A DNA stretch of 64,000 nt from Ophiura sarsii. Lineage: Eukaryota; Echinodermata; Ophiuroidea; Amphilepidida; Ophiuridae. Within the stretch, counting starts at the first letter, position 1, and the number at the start of each line of letters is the position of its first letter. Positions 51,901-62,900 of the stretch are shown here, piece after piece. The DNA lies in contig CM069450.1 in assembly GCA_035610835.1 (NCBI GenBank), forward strand, positions 34,464,971 through 34,528,970, read 5' to 3'. Under the pieces are notes generated by a model. That model did not search any database. It saw nothing but the letters and a program-made list of their open reading frames with translations, and was not told the DNA's origin. Made by a program: the position numbers and the translations under genes.

Positions 51901-54303
51901 TTTACCATAAAATGCTGTCCGAGCCGGGGATGGAATATTTTGAAATGACGATTTATTGCACAAAGACGGCTGATTTTTTAAAATCCTTTCAGCTGTAAGT
52001 TTGTGTATGTAATACAATTGTAAAAATGTAGAAATCCCAGTTTTTATCCTAATTGAGGGCGCAGCCTTCAACACGTCTCTTAGTGCCCTTGACTGAATGG
52101 TAGACAGTGGCATTAGACACTGTCAATTGACTCTGATAAAGGAGTACATGACATAAACAAAATAGTTTTGCAGTTTGTGACAGTTTAATTCCTAACAACA
52201 GCCAACAATACGGACAATCCAAAATTCCTGTGAAAGAATAATGTTATCGCCATTCTTATGACATCCTCAATAGTTTTTCATGTAACTTTAATTGCCAAAA
52301 CAAAATATGTGAACTTGGTCCTAATCCTCCTGACTCGCTCTGTTTTGTTTAAGCCGAGGATAAATTTCACACAGAGGTTGTCCTTAACGGCGACATTAGT
52401 CAACGAAGTAACAGAGATGTTGACAGATACAAAGAAATATTTGAGGTCAGATTCGGCATTCCAAAGTCTGCCGCCAGTTTCATTGGAACCGGTGAGGGGA
52501 GTGTTGTGTTAGTATTTCAACTTCCGCTTAGATGGCCTGGTGAGCAACCTGGTGGAATTGGTGACATCGATGTGCTGGCTAGATTAGCGGATGATGTATC
52601 GCAAAGAGCTGATTGGCTTATGGATAGTGACGTCATTGGAATACACATAGAAGGACGTCAATATGTAGATCTAACTGGTGTTTCTCCCAAAGGTATGTAT
52701 TTCATTCAACCTTGGAATAAGTAAACTTTGCTGCATCATTTTGCACTTACATCTTATCAACTGTAAACTAAATGCTATTGTCAGAATTTCATTATGCATG
52801 CATAAATTAAAGTCAGGTTCATGCCCTAAATTAACGTCAGGTAAACGTTTGTTGCAATCGTAATTGACAAATTTGAGTACTGAAAAAATAAATAATATCA
52901 TAGCATTTTCATCATTTCATTATCAGAATGATTCCATCATGGTCTTTTTAGATATATCTCAGAAAAGCGTATCAAAATGACCACAGTAACTGTCACTCAC
53001 GAAACGTTTGTTGGAGAAACACAGTACAGGGTGTCCCTAAAAAAGGATGCACATGTTCCATGTCATTGCAGTCATTGATTACTCTGTATTTGGCTGTAAT
53101 CTTTATATAATTTAGTTGCCTTTCAAATGCCGTTTATTTGATTGTGTCTACATTTCTCAATCTACAGATATGTTTGATCAACAACAAGCACTAAAAATCT
53201 GGTTTGTGCCACTTTGAGAAAAATATATATATTTTTTGTGTGGAATGTATCATTTGAATTGAATTTGATGTCTGTACGAGCTTCATGATAACTATATAAC
53301 CTTTCATATGCTGTTTGCTTTGTCGAATTTGCTTAGGTCTTTCCAAAGATATGTTAGTTTGACCACGAGAAAACACGATCAAAGTTGTGCCAGTGTTTTG
53401 AAAGAAATCATACACGTGTAAAACTGCTGTTCAACGTTTTGAAAATTGACACAACCCGTGATTGATCAATTCAATTCATATAATTCAAGCATATCGTTGG
53501 ATTGGGAATAACAATTGCAATCAAACAAACGGCTGTTAAAAGCCAACTAAATTAGCTACTATAGCGTACATAAACATTAATACCAAATACGAATGTTTGA
53601 TGAAACTAATGACGTTTGAATACGTGCGCCCCTTTTCATGGGACACCCTGTATTGTGTGTAAACACTTTCCACGTGACTATATATTACTATTATTAGTTT
53701 GACCATATCCAAATAGATTTTTCAGAAACCTTTTCCCAAATTTTAAAGTCTATCTCAATGATTACTGAACCAATGTTTGTACTTATTTTAATATATTTCT
53801 CATGGTGATTCCAAATAAGGCGATAGAATTCAATAGTTTTGAGATTTTGGAATGTCATAGGCGTGGGAAATGTTAACGTGTATCTTTAGCTCTGTTACAG
53901 ATCTTATCAATGTTTGTGTGTCTGTGAATTGGAAATTTTATTGTTAAATACATAAATTTGATATTTATTCATCTAGCAGAATTGAAAGACATTGAAGAGG
54001 AATCATTATTATCTGACATTGGTAAGCAAAGAAATATGATATCACTGAATTGTAGTTTATGATCAAAATCTTGTTTTTCGCAATGTTAAAGTTAATTCTC
54101 ATAAAGCGTCAGATTACATGAGGAAACGACGTCATCCCAAATAAGGGGATGTGTATAAAATGGAAAACTTATATAATAAATTGTTATTGGACATACTGTT
54201 TATTTGAATATTATACCGTCCTCAGATGACGACGGATCACAACGTAAGAGAGTACGTGATGATTTCACCAAATTGTCCACTGTCGATTCTACAGATTTAG
54301 ATG
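45790..54303 (+). CDS. Death-effector-domain protein, five exons
   Basis: Exons 45790-45936, 50709-50936, 52354-52692, 53980-54021 and 54226-54303 all join in phase 1. The first two make a DED-like fold: DYNDLMFTVMV and ERLYRRVKYNCR (helices 1-2), GIPQTILRDLEPEKFIECLE (helices 3-4), LLGPYNMDFLYQLMQKLKQI and DLTEGIAEYKKF (helices 5-6). The third exon gives an unrecognised alpha/beta-looking segment (EGSVVLVFQLPLRWPGEQPG, ADWLMDSDVIGIHIEGRQYV). The last two are a charged linker (ELKDIEEESLLSDIG, DDDGSQRKRVRDDF). DEDs mediate homotypic assembly in caspase-8/FADD-type signalling; a role here is inference. The start is uncertain: an in-frame ATG lies at 45,771, but a good acceptor at 45,789 suggests an earlier exon. 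Without the last donor, the frame stops at 54,339-54,341. Confidence 0.75.
46063..46129. repeat. 67-bp palindrome with TTAACGGTAATT core
   Basis: GTTTCTACTGGGCAACTTAA and TTAAGTTGCCCAGTAGAAAC are perfect inverses around AACGGTAATTACCGTT words. Related sequence continues to about 46,250 and again at 50,345-50,430 (GCGAGTAGAAACGGGG). Confidence 0.85.
46418..47437. mobile_element. Mariner-like element, 1.02 kb, no transposase
   Basis: Perfect terminal repeats of about 40 bp begin CAGGCTGTCCCAAAATGATT and end in the inverse. Left flank is TA, right flank AT, so the TA duplication is imperfect. No frame above about 65 codons inside. It lies in the first DED-gene intron, immediately beside the next element. 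Confidence 0.85.
47448..49194. mobile_element. GC-rich composite inverted-repeat element, 1.75 kb
   Basis: ATGGGGCCCTCACATGTATC at the left is inverted at the right end (GATACATGTGAGGGCCCCAT), with terminal similarity over about 50 bp. The end sequence recurs internally at about 47,774 (CCCTCACATGTATCCGTGTG). TCTTATAGAAAAACAACAGA-type blocks repeat directly at 47,497 and 48,080, and GTTTTGAACATGCTCAAAA-type blocks are inverted between 47,940 and 49,050. It is an amalgam of at least two copies plus a nested element. Several long frames on both strands are GC-rich repeat translation. Confidence 0.8.
48519..48809. mobile_element. Nested MITE built of 22-bp palindromic repeats
   Basis: ACTCTCTAAATGTAAAAGAG and inverse at the right (CTCTTTTTCATTTAGAGAGT) bound a run of GTGATTTGTCACTCTTTTAA repeats. 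AAGAGCT..CCTC...GAGCTCTC blocks sit just inside both ends. Every unit is itself palindromic around ACTCTTTTAAGAGT. Confidence 0.88.
49195..50708. other. DED-gene intron with scattered mariner-like ends
   Basis: CACCCTGTA words at about 49,811, 49,965 and 50,150 and a G run at 50,383-50,405 suggest decayed insertions, none delimitable. An ACTGG/TATCG palindrome copy lies at 50,440-50,510. No exon seen. Confidence 0.45.
50709..50936 (+). CDS. DED exon 2: helices 3-6
   Basis: Starts after ATATATAG and ends at GTAAGT. LEPEKFIECLEQCQLLGPYN and MDFLYQLMQKLKQIDL align with the DED consensus in which LF..LE..G.L...NL.FL.ELL is followed by a hydrophobic-acidic pair such as DL. Confidence 0.8.
50937..52353. 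other. DED-gene intron, nothing firm
   Basis: A minus-strand open frame of 123 codons (51,742-52,113) has no recognisable domain, and I do not call it. No paired termini noticed. Confidence 0.35.
52354..52692 (+). CDS. DED gene exon 3: unrecognised domain
   Basis: 113 codons without a stop between TTTAAG and donor GTATGT. After a Lys/Asp-rich lead (DVDRYKEIFEVRFGIPKSAA) comes a beta-strand-like GSVVLVFQLP, a helix-like DIDVLARLADDVSQRADWLM and IGIHIEGRQYVDL. I do not recognise the family; it reads as a compact alpha/beta fold. Confidence 0.7.
53027..53650. mobile_element. Mariner-like MITE (624 bp) with TA duplication
   Basis: CAGGGTGTCCC plus TAAAAAAGGATGCACA at the left is mirrored by GTGCGCCCCTTTTCATGGGACACCCTG at the right, bounded by TA at 53,025-53,026 and 53,651-53,652. 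No transposase. Confidence 0.88.
53980..54021 (+). CDS. DED gene exon 4: short acidic linker
   Basis: Encodes ELKDIEEESLLSDIG between ATCTAGCAG and donor GTAAGC. The start could instead be 53,977 (adds Ala). Its support is the shared phase 1 with both neighbours. Confidence 0.55.
54226..54303 (+). CDS. DED gene exon 5: charged linker
   Basis: Encodes DDDGSQRKRVRDDFTKLSTV and DSTDLD between CCTCAG and donor GTGAGT. RKRVR could serve as a basic nuclear-targeting patch (inference). If the donor is not used, the frame ends 12 codons later. Confidence 0.55.
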
Positions 54304-54399
54304 GTGAGTGGAGTTTTTACTTCTGTCGAACTATTAAATAGTTAAATATATTTTATTTATTAAATAGTGTTACTATCCTTTTTGGTTGGTTTATGATTG

Positions 54400-56585
54400 T
54401 CAGAATTGGTCAAAAGATTCCTCTTATCCATGTCCATATAGGGTCCTTCTACACTAAAAGTGACATGTTACACGAGGTCACTAGAGGTCATTGAACTATA
54501 CAGGTGAAAATCTTAAGACATGCTCCGATTTTAACAAGACTACTTTTTTCTTGTGCGCATTGATCAGCCAAGCAAAAAAGTCAATTACAAGTTTTGGGTC
54601 AGAGGTCAAGAAAAGGTCACTAGGGGTCAAAACGTGATTTTCACTAAAAACGCATTTGCAATTTAGTGAAATGACCTAGGATCGTCAGAATTGGTCAACA
54701 TATTCCTTTTGACCGTACGCATGTACAATAGTTAGGTTTTTAAAATCAAAAAATATTTGGGGTCACTAGGGGTCAAAATGTAAATTTTCACTCCATTCAC
54801 TCAAAATGCTACTTGTCCGAGAGGAAATGACCTATGATTGTCAGAATTAGTCAAAAGGTTCCTCTCATCCATGTTCATATAGGGTCCTTCTCCACTAAAA
54901 GTGACATGTCACACGGGGTCACTAGAGGTCATTGAACTTTACAAGTGAAAATCTTAAAACATGCTCCGATTTTGACGGGACTACCTTTTTCTTGTGCGCA
55001 TTGATCAGCCAAGCAAAAAAGTCAATTACAAGTTTTGGGTCAGAGGTCAAGAAAAGGTCACTAGGGGTTCAACTGTATTTATTTACTCCATTTACCACTC
55101 GAAGGGGTTAACATGTAACACACCCGACTAATATTCGTGATCTCCGATCACAGGTCATGTCTAGTTCTTCTTCTTCTTCTCCTGTCATAGGACCTATAGC
55201 TCCGTAACCATTGACCCGATTTTGACCATATTTGGTCATAAGAACCCTTATGTGCACCACTACTCAGGTTGTAAAGCATAAGGGGTCAAAGGTCACACAG
55301 GGGTCACTAGGGGTCAAAACGTGATTTTCACTTAAAACGCATTTCCAATTTAGTGAAATGACCTAGGATCGTCAAAATTGGTCCACATATTCCTTTTGAC
55401 CGTACGCATGTACAAAAGAACGGTTTTTAAAATTAAAAATCATTTGGGGTCACTAGGGGTCAAAATGTAAATTTTACTCCATTCACTCAAAACCCTACTT
55501 GTCCGAGGGAAAATGACTGATGATACTCAGAATTGGTCAAAAGATTCCTTGGATCAATGTTCATATAGGGTCCTTCCACACTAAAAGTGACATGTCAAAC
55601 AGGGTCACTAGGGGTCATTGAACTTTACAAGGGGAAAATATAACACATGCTCCGATTTTGACCGGGTTTCTTTTATTTTGTGAGCATTAATGAGACAAGA
55701 ACAAAAGTCAATCATACCGTTAAGATCAAATGTCAAGAAAAGGTCACTAGGGGTCAAAATGTACATTTTCACTCCTCGCACTCAAAATACTACTTGTCCA
55801 AGAGATAATGACCTATGATTGTCAGAATTAGTCAAAAGATTCCTCTTATCCATGTCCATATAGGGTCCTTCTCCATTAAAAGTGACATGTCACACGAGGT
55901 CACTAGAGGTCATTGAACTATACAGGTGAAAATCTTAAGACATGCTCCGATTTTGACGGGACTACTTTTTTCTTATGCGCATTGATCAGCCAAGCAAAAA
56001 AATCAATTACAAGTTTTAGGTCAGAGGTCAAAAAAGGTCACTAGGGGTCAAAACGTGATTTTCACTAACAACGCATTTGCAATTTAGTGAAATGACCTAG
56101 GATCGTCAGAATTGGTCAACATATTCCTTTTGACCGTACGCATGTACAATAGTTCGGTTTTTAAAATCAAAAAATATTTGGGGTCACTAGGGGTCCAAAT
56201 GTAAATTTTCACTCCATTCACTCAAAATGCTACTTGTCCGAGAGGAAATGACCTATGATTGTCAGAATTAGTCAAAAGATTCCTCTCATCCATGTTCATA
56301 TAGGGTCCTTCTCCACTAAAAGTGACATGTCACACGGGGTCAGTAGAGGTCATTGAACTTTACAGGTGAAAATCTTAAAACATGCTCCGATTTTGACGGG
56401 ACTACCTTTTTCTTGTGCGCATTGATCAGCCAAGAGCAAAAAAGTCAATTACAAGTTTTGGGTCAGAGGTCAAGAAAAGGTCACTAGGGGTTCAACTGTA
56501 TTTATTTACTCCATTTACCACTCGAAGGGGTTAACATGTAACACACTCGACTAATATTCGTGATCTCCGATCACAGTCCATGTCT
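54400..56585. repeat. Long GGTCACTAGGGGTCA repeat
   Basis: A roughly 760-bp segment at 54,400-55,160 is repeated at about 55,820-56,585 (offset about 1.42 kb). Smaller internal repeats share CATATAGGGTCCTTCTCCAC, AGTGACATGTCACACGGGGT, CATGCTCCGATTTTGACGGG and CTTGTCCGAGAGGAAATGAC. Both large copies end in CGACTAATATTCGTGATCTC. It fills the space between the DED exons and the PI3K 5' exon. Confidence 0.88.
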
Positions 56586-56822
56586 AGTTACATTTGTATT
56601 ACCCCAACAATTCAAAACATGTACGACATTTCAAATAATAAATGATTTACCAACGTCAACTTTCGGTGTTTTATTTTTTACGTTCACACTGATGTATGTT
56701 CCTTGTCTATTTGAAATCAGCAAAAACAAGGAATGTGGATGTGTTGAGAATAATAATATGTCGGTTTGTTTGATTATTGCCAAACGGAATATCGTGTAGC
56801 ATATAAGAGCACAGATGTCACA

Positions 56823-56975
56823 ATGCCGCCCGTCTTGGAACTAGCATCCACGTACAACATCTGGGATCAGGAGGAAGACTTGAAGAAAGACGTCACTATT
56901 AGCTGCTTCTTACCAACTGGGATCCTCGTCCTACTGACATGCAAAAGAGAGGAAACCATCACTAACATCAAGACG
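56823..56975 (+). CDS. PIK3CB/D-like: PI3K 5' exon: start of adaptor-binding domain
   Basis: ATG at 56,823 opens MPPVLELAS; the exon ends ETITNIKT at donor GTACGT. An acceptor-like GCACAG precedes 56,815 and the frame is open upstream, so the coding exon may begin with 5' UTR or with upstream coding sequence. Confidence 0.92.
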
Positions 56976-59900
56976 GTACGTTTGTATGATAATTGTGATA
57001 CCAATATATCGAGCAACACCTTAATAATATTTTGCATTGTATAGAGACTTAATCACTGTCCAACAGGTGTATTGTCCTTGAATGCAACACTGTGCAATGG
57101 TAGGTTGTTGAGGTTCTTAGGAATGCGCAGGGCATTCGTGAAGAAGAGCCGAAAGAAATACGAGCAGTTAATAAATGAAAAGCAAAATAAAAAAGATGAC
57201 ATCATCAATTCATCTCAACAAAATACTGTCATAAAACTCCGACAGTACCGTTGTTTTACATGATCCCTAAATGACAGGGGACACGCATCTTGGATTTCCC
57301 ACCGATCACAATTACGTCATAATACACGAACGATGGAAATATATCTGTTTATGTTTCAGAGAGTTTGGAAGGAAGCAAAGAACTATCCATTTTTCAACCA
57401 ACTTTTGGACATCAACTTCTACATTTTCCAATGTATCAATCAGAGTGCCGAACAAGAGGAGCTGCTGTACGAGAAGCGTAGACTTTGCGACATAAAACCA
57501 TTTACTCCTGATCTCAGACTGGTTCCCCGATCAGAGGACGTGGAAAGCAAAGTACTCACGACTAAAATAGGCATTCTCATTGACAAAAGTAAGTTTGGAT
57601 GTCGTTCTTAACCCATCTACCCCCACCCCCCACTCCCCCTAAAATAGCAATACATTGAACTCTTTGAAGGTAGTTAGTGTGCATTGTATTAATTATATTA
57701 TGTTAAGACCTGTGGTATTTTGGTACACACTTTTCATATTATCAGTTTTCTTATTTAATATTTACATTCTAAAGCATGATTTTTGGTACTTGCACCGTGT
57801 ACTTTTCATGCTCCTTATGGTTTGAAAATTGGTTTGAAAATCATATGGTTTGAAAATTATGTGGGTAATAAGAGCGCTATAACACAAAATACCCACATTG
57901 AAAAGTAGAAAGGGTTGTCAGGTTGCGGGTGCTACGTACTACAATAAAGCAAACGAAATTAATATGAATTCAATTTCATTTCAGGTCTCCATGAATTCGA
58001 CATGATGAAAAATGACGAGGTAGATGATTTCCGGTTGAATAACACCCACACTGGAGTTTCGCTACAATTGGAGCGAGAACAGTGGAGCTGGGATCAAAAG
58101 GCGTGCTTTTTGTTCCCTCCACAAGTAGAGCTTTCTCTAGAACTACCGGAACACCTGAGACGAAAGTTGGAAGGGCGACAGCGGTTTGTTTGTGAAGTGA
58201 GACGTAGCGAAAATTTGGTAAGGCTAACCATCAATCTTGTACCTATGATTACAACAGTTTAAATTACGTAACAAAGCTCTAGTTTAAACTCATTCTTTAT
58301 TATGTTTATTGCGAGAGCATCGGAGTTCCCCGCACAGCTGCAAACAGGTTTTTTATTTGATGATATTTCGATTTCGCCTGATTAACCAAATAAAATGGTC
58401 TTCACAAACTGCCCTTGAATTGCCTGTGTAGCAGGCCTATTATTTTCTCATGTCCAAAAGGCTGACAGTAAATTGATTGTTGGGAGTGGCACTGTCATCT
58501 TAAAGTCCATTGTCGGGGTGTGTGGTGGGATGGGGTGTGAGGGGGGGGGGGGGGGGGGGGGTTGTGTCCCGTGTGCATGAGAGAGATCCTCGGTTAGTCT
58601 TCACAGCAAAGACCTAGACCATCAGACATACCAAACAAGTGAGTGTTCCATTGTATGCCTTTATATGTAAATGTCTTTACATTCTCAAAGTGGCACATTA
58701 TGGATGTTTTGAAAAGCATAAATAAAAATAGTCCACCACGTGATTACATTAAAGATTCTTTAGTAATAATTGAATTGTTTGAACAGGGTGATAGGTTCTG
58801 AAGAATAAGGGAGCACATCCAAACTCGACCGCCCGGCAACCGCCGGTTCCGTGCAGTTCCGTGAGGTTGCAGCCGGTTTCTATTGTTCTAAACAATGATA
58901 TGCGGTCCAACCGGGCGGAACCGCCGATTGCCGCGCGGTCGAGTTTTGATTTGCTCCCTAAGTGAACCTTTAATAGGCAGAAAAACAAAGAAATGTACAC
59001 AGCCAGTGTTATAATTTAAAAAGATCACAGATGTTTCAAACTTCTTTCTATAATGAATATCAACAATTCACTGTTGAATGTAGAATTACATAATATCTGT
59101 ATACATTTATGGAGAATAACTAGGCAGCTAGGCTAAGTAATTGCTGCTCAATATTGACATAAATATATGTACCTCTAGATAGTGACCATTCTCTTGGCGT
59201 CTTACAAATAGTTCAAATTCAAAGGTTCTTAATATAAAAGGCAAAATTAATAGGGATGGTTACTTTTAACTTACATGCGACATTTGGTGTTTTGTGTTTT
59301 CGTTTGTAGTTATAGTAGCCGGTTATAAGGTTGATTAATTGCTATTCTTAACTTTCCTACAGAGTTTATAACATATCATTTAAAAGAACCTCGTTACTAT
59401 CTTCAATGTTTTAATGCTCAAAGTTAATTTAATATTCCATATCTGATCATGCACTAAAATCACTCCCTAATGACGAGCGCTTAGCCAGATATGGTCATTT
59501 TAAATGCATATTCCTTACATCTGACAATTTAATGCCTTGTTGGTGGCCATTCTAACTATAGTTTGTGAACCATAGCAGCCATCTACAAAAGCTCATTGTT
59601 TACTCCGCAGCTCTATATGTTTATGAAAGGCAAAGTTGGACACTAGTTGGACACTATATTGACAAATATGTCAACGATTGCGTGTTGTGGGGCTATTTAT
59701 TTGTGCATAATTATTGCGGCCATTTTGGATTAATAACACTTCTAAATATATTTTCTAGTCCTAGCATTTATTGAATGTACACAATTTTTCATTCTTACCT
59801 TTGAACAGCCTAAAGGAAACAGTGTTAAAACATTGTTTTGGTCATTTTGGGGACTATTTTCTACATTTGGCGGCCATCTTGGATATTTTAATAGTGTCAT

Positions 59901-62900
59901 GGCATGTTTTGATGCCTTGTAAGTTGGTTCAACCATTCATGCTTCCAAAAGTTATCAACTGTGTCTCAACAGTGAGCCATTTCTAGGCTCAATAGGCTAA
60001 TAAGATGGATTTTGGCGGCCATTTTGAAAGGGTATCAAGTGTCTACCCTCACTCTTTGTGCATGTTGTCAAATTGCTGTGAAGAGTAACCGAGAGCCTCT
60101 CTCATGAACACGGGACCCCACCCCCTGCATTACCCCAACCCCCAAACCCAAAACGGTGAATAGGACATCCGTGGCGCGCAACACGTCAGCTAGACATCAC
60201 GGCGCTGATTGGTAATAGCGGAATTTTGTGATTTCCATGCATGCGCAGTGAGCTGATTGGATTGCGCCCACGTATGTCGGACTGTGGCCAGGGTAATAAT
60301 GTGCCGTTGTTCTATTTCCATTTCGATTAAATTGTTCATGAAGATATGGCGGGAAGAGATGTAGTTGAGAATAGCTATACCATTTAAAATCAGAACCCAA
60401 GAGTAGACACAGAGAGCAATAGCACATTACACATCTATCAACAATTATGATTTAGTCCATTGTTTTATCCCTGTAGTCTAAGGTATTTGAGATTGCAGCG
60501 GACCCATATGAATACCCAATTGACCTTATTACCACCGTAACCAAAAGGTGTATAGAGGGGACTGATGGTAAGGAGGATTACGTGTTGAAAGTACCCGGGA
60601 AAGAGGAATACCTACTTGGGAATAGACCACTCTATCAATACAAGGTAAGAATGACGCGTGAACATGATGACGACATTCCAAAATGTTACCAAATGTTTCA
60701 AAAATATCAAAATTATTAAATTTTATTACCATAATTTCGGAATCACCATGTGAAATGCATTGAAATAAGTACAAACACGCCTACTATTGGTTCAGTAAAC
60801 CTTGGGTGAAATCTTGAAAGTTGGAAAAGGTTTTTGACAAATCTGTGTTGTAAAATGGTAAAACTGATAGCCGCGTGGAAAGTGTTTAACAGCTAAGAAT
60901 GTGTAAAAGCAATTCACATTGCTTCTCAGAGAATTTGGCGACATTTATACTAGTAAGAAACACGGCGTACATTAATTAGCTATAATAGTTATGTTCCATA
61001 ACGCGCACTTCTGCAGTGCGTCTAGTACATAATACATTCTGTTACCAATAGTTTAATGAGTGAACAATGGTAAACTTTCCAATAATTCTTAGCGTAGGTC
61101 TACAAATAAAGAAAAAAAGGTTTTTACTTGATTCGAGTACCAAATTTGAGCCAAATTATATAAAAACTAGAGCGGTTCTTGAGTGTTTCGGTTTTAACTT
61201 GAGGGTAAAATGTGACGTGTTCCATTCGTGTCTAATGGGTATGACGATATAATTATTAGACTAAATCATGGTGTCTGCAGATATTCAATTTGCAGAATAC
61301 AAACATCTGTATTCATTTGAAGAAGAAGAAAAATTGTACTGCGGCACTTTATATTTCCTATAATTTGTTTTTTCAAAGGGTATTTCACACCTGGCATATA
61401 ACGTCGAAACTTGATTTAAACGGTGTACATACCGTCGGTTATTCCTATTCATTTCTTACAGTGCATCAGAGATCTTTACCTATTGCCACGAGATCAGCCG
61501 GCAGAATTCATACTAGTCCACCGATGGGAACTACGCGTAAACGAACAGCTGATGGATCCATTGCTGAGGACGCTGTCCTCGAAAGTAGATCCTCCACCGG
61601 TGCCAGCTAGACAGGGAACACTTTTCAGCTGTGACATACACGATAATGTGCGAATCACCATCAACCGTGCTCGGAACGTCAATGTGGACAATGCGGCCAA
61701 CGTACATGTACGTCACGCATGTTGAATCTAATTATTACCAGTAAAACATAAATGATACGCTGGTTACTGGCAACGAAGACTAGCTTGTTGTTCCTACCAT
61801 ATATATATGCTTTTGTTTCTATTGTCTACACGCAATTTGGAATCATATCACGTTCTTACAGAAATAGAAATAATCTATCGGCCAGTTAGTAGAGACCACC
61901 ATTTTTTCATAAGCAATGAGCGGGCGTGTGCGGGCTATTGAAACTATTATTCCAACTGTTCAACCCAGAAAAGTACCACCAAATTAAGGACGTACGTAGG
62001 CCTATATCGTTTATATAAGTTTTTATATAATCCCCCCCCCCCCCCCTCCCCACACCTCACCTCAATGATCATTCGGTTAAATAAACCCTTTCGGTTGAAA
62101 AGACTTATTCGGGGCAATGTTAAAATGATCGATCTCTCTGTCTCAAAACCAAATCTAAGTTGTAATGTATGCCATTCAGACATGCTAAAATCCAACAGCT
62201 ATAAGGGGCTACGCCAATATTTATAAATCTACGATAATAACGTATTTTTCTTATTGAATTTATTTTTGGGTTTTCGTTTTATTTAAGTCTGTCGAAAACT
62301 ATGAACCGTGTAATTATACGGTTTATTCATGAACTTTTGTACATTTGTAGCATATTTACCGTACAATTTGTCGTTTGTAGATGGTAATAGCATGAGGTGC
62401 TTGAGGGAGACAAGGATTTTGACAAGGAGAGGGGTATTCGAAAATATAGATTTAACATACCGGTAATTTACTGAAAATGAATTCAAAGTGGTTCATAATA
62501 GCGTTGCTTATTTTGCATTCAGCCTATCATAAGGGTACGTGCTGGAATCTACCATGGAGGAGAACAATTGCATGATACATTCATTTCCTCAACGGAAGGC
62601 GAAGGAATTCATCCAGAATGGAATGATTTCTTCGAGGCAAACCTTAGTGTAAGTGAACATAAGAAACCACTCTTTTATTGACGTTCTAGAAGGGTGAATC
62701 AAAGAGTTTCTAAGAGTCGGGACAGGTCGCACAAGGTCGCTAGGCCTGGATCGTTGTAGTTGACTTCAATCCAACTCAGGCGCGACTAGTCGCCGTGATC
62801 TGTCGAGTTGCTGGGAGCGATTTGTATAACATAGTCCACTCAGGCGACCTAAGATCGCCACGACCTGCGACCGGCTAGTATGTAATAAGCATAAGGTTGC

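Noticed and set aside
51742..52113. 123-codon minus-strand frame
   Set aside because: No family signature, no splice context, antisense within the DED-gene intron; length alone is not enough.
57072..57263. 63-codon frame MSLNATLCNGRLLRFLGMRR between PI3K exons
   Set aside because: Lysine-rich tail, no acceptor/donor fitting the phase between exons that already join perfectly.
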